Of a DNA stretch of 64,000 nucleotides, positions 43,349 through 55,200 are shown in pieces; positions within the stretch are counted from its first letter, which is position 1; every line of letters begins with the position of its first letter. Location of the stretch: the NCBI GenBank assembly GCA_024516035.1, contig CM044962.1, forward strand, positions 1,588,864-1,652,863. Direction: 5' to 3'. Below the pieces are notes generated by a model. The model was not told where the DNA came from, did no database searches, and saw only the letters and a list, made by a program, of their open reading frames with translations. The position numbers and the translations under genes are program-made. The stretch is from Bactericera cockerelli. Lineage: Eukaryota > Arthropoda > Insecta > Hemiptera > Triozidae.

Positions 43349-43422
43349 TGCGTCCACATTATGTCGATTGTGTCGATCGACAGCTGCCGATTGATACATT
43401 CGACATAGTGTGGACATACCTA
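43349..43422. mobile_element. 74-bp hairpin element
   Basis: GTGCGTCCACATTATGTCGA pairs with TCGACATAGTGTGGACATAC around a CGATCGACAGCTGCCGATTG centre. Looks like a miniature inverted-repeat element. Confidence 0.5.
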
Positions 43423-43429
43423 TATGTTG

Positions 43430-43595
43430 TCTTTCTTTCTTCATCCTGAGTTTGATTTCCGGTTCCGGGCAGAATTATCCGACAGAAAATTCTGTTCCCT
43501 CCATGCAATCGAGAGGGAACAGAAAATTGAAGCTGGTATTTTTCGATCCAACCCAGGCTGGGTGAGGTTAATGTGGCTAGCTGGTACGCTTCGCA
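43430..43595 (+). repeat. SINE tail fragment of family 2 type
   Basis: Contains TTCCGGTTCCGGGCAGAATT, GAGAGGGAACAGAAAATTGA and the shared AGGCTGGGTGAGGTTAATGT tail. The tRNA-like head is missing. Confidence 0.45.
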
Positions 43596-44177
43596 GCAAA
43601 TGGATGATAAAAACATCGTATCACAAATTGATTAACACATATTTTTGTTCTAATCAATACAAAAATCTAAGTATCACTCGCAAGTAGGTAATAATTGCAC
43701 TACACAATCCGTTGGGTTGGGTGGAAGAGATTTAGTTAGTGGAAGAGATATATTTTTCTATTCTATTAGAGGAAAACTCTTTATTGTATATATTGTTTCT
43801 ATTTTTTCATTGTTTTAATAATTATTTGTATTGTACAAATGTACATATGTCTGTTTATATCTGATAAAGTGTTTCATAAAAATAATCCGGTAAACGCGAG
43901 TCAACTTCTACCATGAATTAATGAACAGATGAACACTGAACAGATTGTACACCGAAATTTTAGTGCAATATACTAACGATTGATCGATCGTTAATTTTAT
44001 TAGCCATGAAATTGACCATTTGTATTGAAGGCACACTCCCATCTCACTCCACTGAGACTATACTGGACTTCACACGGACATTGGGGCTGTTGTTTAAAGC
44101 TAAGAAATGATAAGACAAGCTACTCTCAATCCCCATGTCGAATTTTCTCGCGGCCCATGGGTAAAGTCCGTAAAATA

Positions 44178-44335
44178 CGGAACACGTCAGTAATTCTTCC
44201 GTGAAATGTCTATGCTCCGTAAAATTGACAATACGGAACACGTCAGTAATTCTTTCGTGAAATGTCTATGCTCCGTAAAATTGACAATACGGAACTCATC
44301 AGTAATTCTTCCGTGAAATGTGTACAAGTTCAATG
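44178..44335 (+). repeat. 56-bp tandem array, nearly 3 units
   Basis: CGTCAGTAATTCTTCCGTGA and ATGCTCCGTAAAATTGACAA recur at exact 56-bp spacing (44188, 44244, 44300). Confidence 0.95.
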
Positions 44336-44384
44336 GTTCATCGAAAAAAAACCTCAAAGTCTCCTATTAGTTGTGGCGTGGGGC

Positions 44385-44645
44385 CCAATTGTTCATTTTT
44401 TTGGGTTTAACGTCGCTTTCAACTGCATGGTCATAATCACAACAGGGGTTTAACCCTCCATTCGCTGGAAACTCACAAACTACGAGTAGTTACTCAAACT
44501 AGCCTCAGACTGAGTGGGGCCGGGAATAGCTAGTATCACGAGAGTTCGAATTTGAACGGTCACCCATCCAAGTCCTCTCATTGCTGGTCGTTGCTTCACT
44601 TCAGTGACTGAATGAGAACTGGTGTATTCAACGGACCATAGACCC
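44385..44645 (-). repeat. 5S-rRNA-derived SINE, near full length
   Basis: On the plus strand it opens with TTTAACGTCGCTTTCAACTGCATGG (family 3' end). It then passes the CTCAGACTGAGTGGGGCCGGG tail region and ends in 5S-like GGTCACCCATCCAAGTCCTC and GAATGAGAACTGGTGTATTC. The box C area is retained better here than in most copies. Confidence 0.75.
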
Positions 44646-44734
44646 TGGCTTCAAACTTCTTTTTCCATATCTTTGAATGAAAATATTTGGCAAGTAATAA
44701 TAATAATAATAATAATGGGGACCTAATATTTTAT

Positions 44735-44895
44735 ATCGCCGTATTTATGGTACCTGACTAGGACAAATGAGTCCCATTATTACAGCAGTAAGCCCAAGAC
44801 GTATTGTTATGTGGTCAAAATCCGAAATGAAAGGATACCTTGTCCCGGCTGTTTTTTTGAACCGGTGAACTCTGCATTACAAGTCCGACTAGGGG
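44735..44895 (-). repeat. SINE family 6 copy
   Basis: Contains AGCAGTAAGCCCAAGACGTA, GTCCCGGCTG and GAACCGGTGAACTCTGCATT in the family's order. Confidence 0.65.
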
Positions 44896-45119
44896 GATTC
44901 TAGCGGGGGGGCTGCCCCCCCTAGAATATTCCAGGTAGTATGAAACACTATAGGTATTATTGATGGCTCAATAGATATATTATTATTATTTTCCTCATTA
45001 GCTCCCCCCCCCCTAGCAAAAATCCTGGCTACGTTCATGTAATACATAGTTATACAAGTCTCTCTATGAGTTATTGCTAATTAACTCTTTTTAACGTTTC
45101 ATTTGGTTACGTGATTTGC

Positions 45120-45330
45120 AAATAATAATAATAACGCATTATTTAATACTGCCCGAGTAGGACTATTATAAAGTCCCATTATTCCAGTAGTAAGCCCGAG
45201 ACGTATTATTATGTGGTGAAAATCCCAAATGGGAGAATAACATGTCATGTCCCGGCTGGGTTTCGAACCGGTGAACTCTGCATTACAAGTCCGACGCCTT
45301 GACCACTGAGCCATCGAAACAGATATGTAC
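45120..45330 (-). repeat. SINE family 6, full length
   Basis: On the minus strand: GATGGCTCAGTGGTCAAGGC (A-box), CCGGTTCGAAACCC (B-box), GACATGACATGTTATTCTCC body, and a tail ending in (TTA)n at 45120-45136. The best-preserved copy in the window. Confidence 0.8.
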
Positions 45331-45529
45331 GTGACCAAATTAGTAAGATATAATATATTTAATTTAGCTTTCAGTTTCATAATTTTCTTTTTTTACCTAC
45401 TCTATGCAATGGAATCAATCAATTACTTAAAAAATTACTTCGTGGAAATTATAGAAATCAAAAGTAAGGTGTACGATTTTGTAAAATAAAAATATTTTTT
45501 TGCTCCGATTTCAATCTGGAATCTCTGCA

Positions 45530-45575
45530 TTTACATCAGAGTGCCGCCTTTACCACTGAGCTACCGGGACGGAAC
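45530..45575 (-). repeat. SINE family 6 head fragment
   Basis: GTCCCGGTAGCTCAGTGGTA and AAGGCGGCACTCTGATGTAA on the minus strand. It is preceded by a P1 body fragment (TTTTTGCTCCGATTTCAAT). Confidence 0.5.
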
Positions 45576-45827
45576 AATGAGTTTTTGGGCCGAAAACTCA
45601 TATCTATTGGGTTGGGTGGAAGAGATTGCCACAATCTATTTTGTTCTTGTTTCTTTGTTCAATCGATTGATTTTTTCTTTATCATTTCATTGTATTTTAC
45701 TGTAGCCAATGTAGCCATATATTTTGTCTTACCTAATTATTTATTTATTTATTATTATTTTTTTTTTTTGGCATTGGTAGGCAAGGTCATTCCATACAGC
45801 CAAATTACCTAATTAATAAAGCATGAT

Positions 45828-45858
<31 letters not shown>

Positions 45859-46149
45859 TCTATTATTTGTGTTTAAAATCTAACCGTTATCTTGTAGGGT
45901 ACCTACATAAGGAAAAGCTGAGTAGCTGACGTGGTTTAATCTATGATAGCTAGTATTTAATTTTATGTTTTTTTTTTCAAACAAAATACTCTTTATTTAT
46001 TTTAAAATTATGTATTATAATAATTTGTTTTTGTACTGAAATAAATTAATCCAAATAAAGGTTTATTTATTCACTCGTTATCTTACACACTATATTCTAG
46101 TTCGATCACCAATAATACCAAATATCAGCGATTTTTTTAACTTTTAAAA

Positions 46150-46555
46150 GATATTGAACTATAATTTAATCGACTTATTGATAATTTTTAATTCGAATTT
46201 ACGAACTAGACAACTTGAACCAATTATTGATAATTTTTAAATCGAATTCACGAACACAAATTTATTATTGATAACTTTTAAATCGAATTCACAACACACA
46301 AATACTTGATCGAATTATTGATATTTTTCAAATTGAATTTACGGACACTTGATCGAATTATTGATATTTTTTAAATCGAATTCACGAATACAATTACTTG
46401 ATCGAATTTTTGATAACTTTTAAATCGAATTCACAAACACAAATTATTGTTCACAGCGACATAAATTATTGATAACTTTTAAATCAAATTCACGTACACA
46501 AATACTTGATCGAATTTTTGATAATTTTTAAATCGAATTCACAAATACAATAACA
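46150..46555 (+). repeat. Degenerate AT-rich tandem array, about 55-60-bp unit
   Basis: ATTGATAATTTTTAAATCGA and CACGAACACAAATACTTGAT recur seven or so times with variable spacing. Confidence 0.8.
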
Positions 46556-47137
46556 TGATGTCATTGATCTTCGCAGTACCTCGACCCTGATCGCTCAAAA
46601 CCAGATTTAACACTAAGTTCTTTCATGTCTGAGGTCTAGGTACCCGGACGTCTTCGGCATTGTGTAGATCCACAATGTGTCTTCATGAGATAGTTTATAT
46701 ACATAATCTTCTTGGCTATATAAAAATTACATAGATATATATATATATTTAGCTAGAAGTATATGAAGTTCATATGTGAGGCAGCGGTAGACTGAGGAAT
46801 CGGTGGAGCTAAAAAAACCGTAAGTACTTCGGAGCGGAAACATTCCTAATAAAGGGAACCTTACAAAAATTCGTCTTGATATGGAAGTGAAGTAAAGTAA
46901 AGTTGGATGGATGCCCATGCAAATTCGAACCCTGTTTCCGACCTCAAACAGGCTGGGTGAGGTTTTTTTAATGCATAGACAATTACACACGCAATAATAC
47001 TGTTGCATTTACGTCTATGATAGGGTATAATAATAGGTATATCTACAATTCTACAACATTATGATAAAATATACATACATAAATATTAGGTACTCAATAA
47101 ATACATTTGGTAAATAGTTAAAAAATTAAGATTGACA

Positions 47138-47475
47138 TAATATTATTATTATTATTATCTGACCTGGTTGCAGGGTTTTCAGTGAAACCCTTACAATTAA
47201 CACTGCGACCTAATTAGATCTATTGTGACCAGTTGATTCTATTCGGTTTTAACGTCCTGATTTGAGATAGTCAGGACGGGGGTTTTACCCTCCATTCGCT
47301 GGGAATCGTACCAGCTACCCACATTAACCTCACCCAGCCTGGGTAGGGCCGGAAGTGCCAGCCTCACGTGTTTGGAAGGGACAGAATTTTCTTCGAAAAG
47401 TCTGCCCCAACCGGGAGTTGAACTCGAGACCTCTGGACTACGGGCAGTAGTCACAACCATTACGCCATGACATAA
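47138..47475 (-). repeat. SINE family 2 (tRNA-derived), full length
   Basis: On the minus strand: GTCATGGCGTAATGGTTGTG (A-box), CTCGAGTTCAACTCCCGG (B-box), CCAAACACGTGAGGCTGGCA, then the tail AGGCTGGGTGAGGTTAATGT and GAATGGAGGGTAAAACC that it shares with the 5S-derived SINE, and a final (ATT)n. Other copies: 49700-49915 and 60755-61128. Confidence 0.8.
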
Positions 47476-47565
47476 TATTCTTACTACTAAAGAAATTTTC
47501 AAGGCTAGTAGTGACGTACATGTGTTTTTGTAAACAATATTATCTATATGTTTCCAATTTTAGTT

Positions 47566-47830
47566 TTTGTGGTCCCAACTGGCGGCGTTCCCCTACAATG
47601 AAGAACTTGCCGCCGGGTCGCGCTGAACCCGGTTCTGACAAGATACCAGAGATTGGCTCCTCCGGCTCTGCTGTGTATCACGCAGGACCAGAAACCGAAT
47701 TCCAGTCACAAGACAGGAATCAGGAACCTTTTTCTGAACCAATTGACGATTTGGTTTATGTGTCTACAGGGTGCGAAAAAATGACAGGTTCTTTGATTTT
47801 TTTGTTTATGTTTTGTTTTTTTTTTTTTTA
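47566..47830 (+). CDS. Candidate orphan exon, unrecognised
   Basis: A GC-richer patch preceded by CCAATTTTAG, a possible acceptor, holds an open frame reading FCGPNWRRSPTMKNLPPGRA, GSDKIPEIGSSGSAVYHA and EFQSQDRNQEPFSEPIDDLV. It ends in a T-run where repeat R7 begins. Possible donors are CTACAGGGTGC (weak). I do not recognise the protein. It could be an exon, a processed fragment or part of a mobile element. Confidence 0.25.
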
Positions 47831-47849
47831 AAGATGATTGTTTCATAGT

Positions 47850-48270
47850 CTTTTTTATTTCGTAGCCATGAAACAGGAGCTACTGTAGACGCTAGTGGTC
47901 TGCTGTGTAGCTTGCCCATCCCGTAGTATGATTTTTTTATTTATTAAATAATAGTTTATTTATTTATTTTCTTTAGAAATAAAAATGTATACAAAGGTAC
48001 TTCTCCTAAGCTTTGAAGGGCTTCTAAGAGTATACATTTATACAGTATACATTTATACAAAGGTACTTTATTTTATAGATTAGTTTTTCACAGCCTTTTT
48101 TATTTCGCAGCCATGAAACAGGAGCTACTGTAGACGCTTGTGGTCTGTGTTGTAGCCTGCCCATCCCGTAGTATGCCTGCCCTCTGATGGGCGAGAAGTG
48201 ACACAATATTTCCCATTTAGGTGCTGGGTCCACACGAGCGCACCGGAAGGTAAGGTATCCCTTTTGAATA
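47850..48270 (+). repeat. Two R7 copies separated by AT-rich sequence
   Basis: 47850-47937 (partial) and 48085-48270 share GCCATGAAACAGGAGCTACTGTAGACGCT. The second extends to GAGCGCACCGGAAGGTAAGG. Confidence 0.65.
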
Positions 48271-48295
48271 GGTATTTCCTTATTCTGACCTTGAT

Positions 48296-48740
48296 TTTGA
48301 CCGATAAGGTGGCGGACTTGTAACCTGGAGGTCGGTGGTTCGAGTCCCAATATCTTAAAAAAATTAGCAGCGTGAGTTTGAGCAGTTGAGACATCACGAA
48401 AGTGATAAACACAAAAATAATATTTCTTTTGAATTTAAATATTTTTACAAAGGAATTTTTCCTAAACTTATAATTAAGTTAAGTTATTATATTTGTGTTA
48501 ATCTAATCACGATGGATTATCACTATTATAGGTATACTCATACTAGATGATACTAGCTTTACTAAATATTTGCTTGACTTGTCGACCTCAGTAGCTTGAT
48601 CGATAAGGCGTAACCGGGAGGTGGACTTGTAACCGGGAGGTCGGTGGTTCAAGTCCCGCGTTCAGCGAATATTTAGTAAAGCGAGTTCGAGTATAGCTGT
48701 GATATCACGAAAGCGATTATCACAAATACATATATTGAAA
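48296..48740 (+). repeat. Two SINE family 3 copies
   Basis: 48296-48420 and 48585-48740, both with GTCGGTGGTTCGAGTCCC or GTTCAAGTCCCG and a TCACGAAAGTGATAAACACA-like end. The second has the sequence GGAGGTGGACTTGTAACCGG partly duplicated in its head. Confidence 0.7.
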
Positions 48741-49204
48741 ATATTTTTTTAACACAAATATGATAATTTTTAACTAAAAATTACTAGCTTCACTAGGGTC
48801 TGGAAACATCGACCACCACGGTACAAGCTAGTGAGATCGATATAAACTTGCAATTATGTATAATGTCTCTAAAATTAAGTTCCCCTAATATACATACAGG
48901 TATATGATTGTTTAGTGTTTAGGGTCACAATAGATCTAAATAGAGATCGGTGTGATAATTGGTGCTTTTCTTGTGGAACTCCAACCAGTCTATAATAATA
49001 AAAATGTGTGACTGTTATATTACGATGATTACACTATTAAGGGGTGATTGGAAGAGATTGTCATAGGCAATAACTCCGCCCTTCAGTTAGTATATATTTT
49101 ATCAATGTTATGCATCTTTTTTTCTTGTTCATATTGTTCATAATTTTTATCATTACTTGTTTGTAGATAATATGTCCTATTAATAATATTTCAAATGAAA
49201 CATT

Positions 49205-49350
49205 CCATCAGATGATCAGAAGAAGGAGAGAGAGGGAGAAAGAGAGAAAGGCAGAAAGAGAGAGAGAGAGGAAGAAATAGAGAGAAAGAAAGAGAGTGAG
49301 AGAGAGAGAGAGTAAGAGTAGGAGAGAGAGAGAAAAAGAGAGAAACAGAG
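49205..49350. repeat. GA-rich microsatellite
   Basis: Imperfect (GA)n tract, 49224-49345. Confidence 0.9.
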
Positions 49351-49699
49351 ATAAAAAAACGAGCACTGAAAATATTTATCCCGAGTACACAAAGAAAATA
49401 AATTCAGAGAATTTCTGTTCTCCTCAGCTCTGTCAATGAAAAAGATAAAAATAAAAAGCTAGTTATTTGTGTTATTATGTCACATTAAAAAAAATGAACA
49501 TTTACTTAAAAAAAGTTATTGAGGTACAAGAGAATAGACCCCGCCCTTTAGTCAGGACATTTGTAAATATTTTAAATATGTTATTTATCTTTTTTCTTAT
49601 TTATGTTCTCAGTTTTTATTTTAATTTTTATCATTACTTTTTATTATTACAGACTGGTTGGAGTTCCGCAAGGGAAGGACCAATTATCACACCGACCGA

Positions 49700-49915
49700 C
49701 CTATATTTAGATCTATTGTGACCAGTTGATTCTAATTCTGATTTCGCAAGTAGTCCACAATAACCTCACCCAGCCTGGGTTGGGCCGCCTCACGTGTTTG
49801 GATGGTACAGAACTTTCGTCGAAAAGTCTGGCCCAACCGGCATTTGAACTCGGGATCTCTGGACTACGACGGTCAGTAGTCACAACCATTACGCCACAGA
49901 GGCTGGCTCTATCAT
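49700..49915 (-). repeat. SINE family 2 copy
   Basis: GCCTCTGTGGCGTAATGGTT (minus) and GAGTTCAAATGCCGG (B-box variant), with the AACCTCACCCAGCCTGGGTT tail. An internal piece is deleted. Confidence 0.65.
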
Positions 49916-50199
49916 TACTTGTTTGTGAATAATTTCCTATTAATTAAGAATTCAATGATAATAATAATAGTACAAGGGCTTAAATAACTCTCAATTGCTT
50001 CCACTAACATCAATAACATCCCGCCCCAACATGAAAATGGATTCAACTTAGGAAAAAAGATCACCCCATGAAAATGAAGACCTACTTGCTGAGAAGAAAA
50101 AACAGAGAAATTCAGAAACGTCGTGGTCGACCGAAACGATACAAAAAAAACAAGGACTTGAAATTGGCACTTTGTGCTGTGGGCGCTGTGGAGTATAAT

Positions 50200-50541
50200 A
50201 TCTCTCGGTAGGCTCTTCTCTATAATATCTCTCGGTAGGCGCTACCCACAAAAATTGTGAAGAGTCCTTGTGCTTCACCACAGATAAAATCATACAAAAT
50301 CATACATACAAAAAATAATGTAGGGTTTCACAAAAGGCTTTTTAAAAAAGCTAGACTCGAAAGTCGATTTATTAAACTTAGAAAATTACGATATAATAAA
50401 AGCTTAAAACTAAGGGTGAGAAAACTGACTTGCTCGATGCAGGTAACAGAACTGAAGTGTATCGCTGTCCTGAGGAGCTATCAGGAGAAAATAGTGGTCA
50501 GCATTTAATATGACAATATAAGCAAATTCGAATACATAACT
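50200..50541 (-). repeat. Candidate 3' LTR of the Gypsy element
   Basis: On the minus strand, AGTTATGTATTCGAATT starts right after a purine tract (AGGAATGGAGG, 50542-50552), as expected at the 5' edge of a 3' LTR. The inner boundary and a matching 5' LTR could not be established beyond the first 17 bases. AGAGCCTACCGAGAGATAT occurs near 50205-50240. Confidence 0.45.
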
Positions 50542-50692
50542 CCTCCATTCCTAGAATTTGGCAGCACCCGGAAGAGGAATTTTTGGGTACACAGAATCGA
50601 CCCTTGGTTGGACTTCAATATTGTTTGGAGTTGGACTTGAACCAACTACTATGTTACTGGATGTATCATTGGGATGCTTCAAGGTCCATTTT

Positions 50693-52245
50693 TTATAGAA
50701 TTTTAGTACACCCTGTATAATCAAAAAAACTTAAAATTAAAACAAATAAAATAATATTTACAAAATTCCAATTCTCATTGTTTTCATTTTCCATTATTAG
50801 CTTTCTAATTTGATTTGGGTCCATGGTTGCTAGTTGTAAATTTTTTAACCTTAATGATGAGTGAACTTGAACGTTGCTAATAATGTTATCTTCAGGATGT
50901 AAAATAATGGGTTTTCCGGAAGCTTTTTCCTGAAAAGAAAGTACATGGTCCCTAAAGAGAATTCTGTTATTAAGTGCTGGTTCGATGAGGTAAACTCCTT
51001 GCACCTCCTTGACTTCGTCGTGGTCTTGAGATTCTACTCGTAATATATCCTCGCAAGGGAAAACACCTAGATATTGATTAATATCAGGTATAAATTCTAG
51101 ATAATTTTCGGGTACCTCTAGCTGTACGTACTCGCATTGTTTTGTGCTCCCGTTGAGTAGCACTTGTTGTTCGCATTTATTATTATTGGTATTTACATTT
51201 GTTTGCGAGCAGTAGAATGGGTTTCCTAACACACACGGGCCATTCAAAGTTTTAACTACATTTCTGGATTTAAGAAGGTAATTATTATTAGGTATGATAG
51301 CAACATAGGTATTATTCTGAGTGGTGGGCAAAGGTATGAGATGATACAGCTCAAATGTTGTATCATAGTTTATTGGGAAAGATAAGAAAAATAGAATCTT
51401 ATTCTTTTCAACGGTACAGTCAACCTTGATTAATTTTTGTACTTCTGATATGTTCAGATCATCTGGAGCGATGTTCAGATGTCGCAATAACTTAATTTTC
51501 TCGATTTGCATTTTTAAATCTTCTAAAGGGAGAATGCTGGGGTGGTAGATTCTTAACTTACAAAATGTTAGAGCGTTTTCCACGTCCTGCAGAATGGTAA
51601 TAATTGTATTATAATGGAAGATCAACTGAGTAGCCGCATCTTTAGCGGTGAAAACATCCTTTACGGTAATAGCGGTGTCTGTTATGTTAACCAGTAGAGA
51701 AAGTTTATGTTGAATTGCAGACTCGCTATGTTCAATATTTTTGATCATGTTATCAAACCTGGCTATCGCTTCATGTGTTAATGAATACTGTAACTCGATT
51801 TGTTTTTGTAACCTTTTGTCATTATTATTTAGATCTTCTAAAATTTTATTGTAACGGTGTTCATCCGTGGAGTCAAGGTTGCCTGTTGTGATTTTTACTA
51901 AGGTGCCTAAATCTGGGAATAAGGCCCTTCTAATACGGGTCGGTATGGACTCATAACCTATAGCGTGTAGTTTATTGACAGCAATGATCTGTAAGTGAAG
52001 AATTAATTTATTATGGTTTACTAACTCTTTCTGAAGATGACGTTTATCTTTCGTGATGACTTGCAACTGATTGTATTGGTTTTGGAGATCAGCTACCTCT
52101 TGTAGAAGTGGGTCCAATGAGTAATAATGGAGAATGGTGTATGTGGTGCGTTGAAGTTTAGCCTCGCCTAAGTTTATGGGTAGAATACCGGTGTTTTGTG
52201 TGATGGATTTTATGGCTACTGTTGGTTGGAACAAGATGGCCCAGC
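50693..52245 (-). CDS. env: Envelope-like protein (errantivirus/baculovirus F type)
   Basis: An open frame of just over 510 residues. It has a basic cleavage site of furin type (RIRR) followed by a hydrophobic stretch, heptad-like Leu-rich helices, several N-X-S/T glycosylation sites, and a C-terminal hydrophobic segment (FVNIILFVLILSFF) fitting a membrane anchor. A TTTTTTCAG acceptor-like site lies just upstream (about 52254), consistent with env being made from a spliced message as in Gypsy. No ATG opens the frame near there, so the start would come from the upstream exon. The last residues after the anchor overlap a TACAGGGTGT motif, so the native tail may be altered. Confidence 0.8.
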
Positions 52246-55200
52246 AGAACCTGAAAAAAGCGGGAAGTTACGTTGGACTTTGGGTCGTTTAATGTTAGAG
52301 AGGTGAATTTTTTCACTCGTGTTGTGATGTGTCGGCTGTATTTCAGCAGTTTTTGTTTTCTCGTGTACTTCAGCTACTGTTTCTATTTTGTATTTATTTC
52401 CCGTTTTATTTTGTTTCTGTCGATTCCTGACAGAGACACGAATTGGTATCTTGGATGGTAAAGGTTCCCTACTTATTAACCTTTTCAATAGTGTTATTTT
52501 TTCTTGTCGAAATTCTATTATGAACTACTTCGTAAAGCATTTTCATTCTATCCTTATGGTTATTAACGTAGTCTCTTGTTGTTTGAACTTCATTATCTAA
52601 TTCCAGCAGTTGATTAGGTTCCATGTGGCCTGTTATGATTTCAATAGGTCTGTAATTAGTGTTTGAGTGTATAGAATAATTATATGCAATGATGGCGTAT
52701 CTTGCCATAGTGGTAATGGAGTCCTTTTTAAATTCACTTCGGTTTTTCATAAGCCTAATGTGTTCGATTAAGGTTGAGTGAAATCTTTCACATGGAGAAT
52801 TGCTTTCTGGATGTTGACTCGATGCGAAATGCATCTCAATTTTGTGCAGTGAGAGCAACTCTTTCACTACCGCATTTTTAAACTCGCACCCATTGTCAGA
52901 AATGATAAGTTTTGGTAGACCATGGTGTGAAAAGGATTCCAAGAGCTTGTCGGCTATTTCCACAGCCTGACATGATTTAAGTGCGTACAACTGAGCAAAT
53001 TTGGAGAAAGGGTCTACTATTGATAGAAATTTTGTTTTGTCTAATGAAACTGTATCTATGTGTAGCGTTTCAAACGGTTTGTGTGTGGTTGGTGTTATGT
53101 TATATTGTAGATTTAACGGATGTCTATCATATTTTGTAACTGTACAGATTTCACAGCTATTAATATAGTCCTGTACATATTTTTGTATGTTGGGCCAGTA
53201 GTAAATCTCTTTGATTTCTCTTGTAACTTCGTCAATACCTCTATGATTGGTTTTTCCTTCGTGTATCGTCTTTATGATCCTATCTTTAGATGTTTCATCC
53301 TCTATGTCCTTCAAAAACTTAACACACTTTACAAAATTTATATTAGATGAATTGAATGTAGCTTGTAATACTTGTGAGAGTTTTTCATAAATCTCCGACT
53401 CAAAGTAAAGAAGATATTTAACTTTGGGTGCTATGTAAGTTTTGATAAACTTAACCATTTCGCTTTCTAAATTGCTTAAACTAAACTTAACATTAATTCT
53501 CTGCTTATTTACATGTAGTTTTGTAACTGTCACTTTCGTTTCAGTTGCTGTCGAAGTCGACAATATCAACTGGTTATATCCAATGTTTACCGCTGACTCT
53601 GAAATAGGAATCCCTATAATAGGATTTTCCTTACTGGTGTGAACTGTGTCACTCTCGTCGTTATCTACAATCCCTCCATTCCTAGTATTAGGCAACCTGG
53701 ATGGGATAGGATTCGTGCTACAGGGTAGTCTATCTGTAGTAATAATATCATCTAGAGGTTCTTCTGTATTCGATGTCAAATCAGCGTACCTATTACTTAT
53801 AAATTCGTCTAAGTCGAATTCGATTTCATTCGGATTAGTATCGCCAGGTTCTGCGATAACTGACGAAATTTCATCAATATCCGGGTTGGTGTTTATATTG
53901 ATCTCAACTCTCGATAAGGCATCGGCATTGGTGTTCGATGCACCTTTTTTATACACAATAGTGTAGTCATACTCTTCTAATTGTAATCGCCACCGAACCA
54001 ATTTAGAGTTTGGCTCTTTCATGGACATTAGCCATTGTAACGGTTTATGGTCGGAATAGATGGTGAACTTGCGTCCATAGAGATAAGGACGGAAATATTT
54101 TACAGCCCAAACAATGGCTAACAGTTCCTTTTCGATGGTGCTATAATTTTGCTCATGATCATTTAGGGTACGGCTTGCATACGCCACAGGAAGGTCACTT
54201 CCTAAAGTGCCTTGTGATAACACGGCACCAATGGCAACATTGCTAGCATCAGTTGCTAATAAGAAGGGTTTAGTAAAATCAGGATACTGTAAAATTGGGT
54301 CATTCGTTAGCATTTGCTTACATAACTCAAAACATTTTATGTATTCTACGTCATTAACGTTTATGATGGAACCTTTTTTTAGGCATTTAGTTAAAGGTTT
54401 GGTCAAATTCGCAAAGGAAGGGATAAACTTGCGGTAATATCCTAGTAATCCTAGGAACCCTTTTACAGATTTTACTGTAGTGGGAATCGGATAATCTTGA
54501 ATTGCCTTAATCTTATCAGGATTGGGCTTAACGCCGTTAGGTGTGATTAAATGTCCCAAGAATGCCACTTCCTTTAAGAGGAAATTGGTCTTATCGATCT
54601 GTACCTTAAGGTTAAATGAGCGGAGTCTGTTTAACACAGCTCTAAGATTAGCAATATGTTCTTGAAGGGAAGTACTGAAGATAAGAATATCGTCTAAGTA
54701 AACAACACATATTTTCCCTATTAACCCGCGAAGAACGTCGTCCATCGTTCGTTGAAAAGTTCGCGGGGCATTTTTCAATCCCATAGGCATTCTCAAATAT
54801 TCGTAGTGACCATTGTCTACGTTGAATGCGGTCTTTTGGATGCTGTTCTCATCCATTTGAATTTGCAAGTACCCACTAGCCAAATCTAAGGTGGAAAAAT
54901 ATTGGCATCTGCCTAATTTGTCTAACAGATCGCTAATGTTTGGTAACGGATAGGTATCACCTATTGTTTTTTCGTTTAACTTTTTATAATCAATGACAAT
55001 GCGCCATTTCTTTTTGCCAGAATTGTCCAATTTTTTTGGCACGACCCAAATTGGGCTACACCATGGAGAGTGGGAATGGCGGATAATTCCCTGATCAAGC
55101 ATTTTTGTTATTTGGTTGTGGACCTCCTGTCTATGAATTTCTGGGTAGCGATATATTTTAGCATGTGTAGGAGTTTCGTCAGTTGTGTTGATTGTATGCT

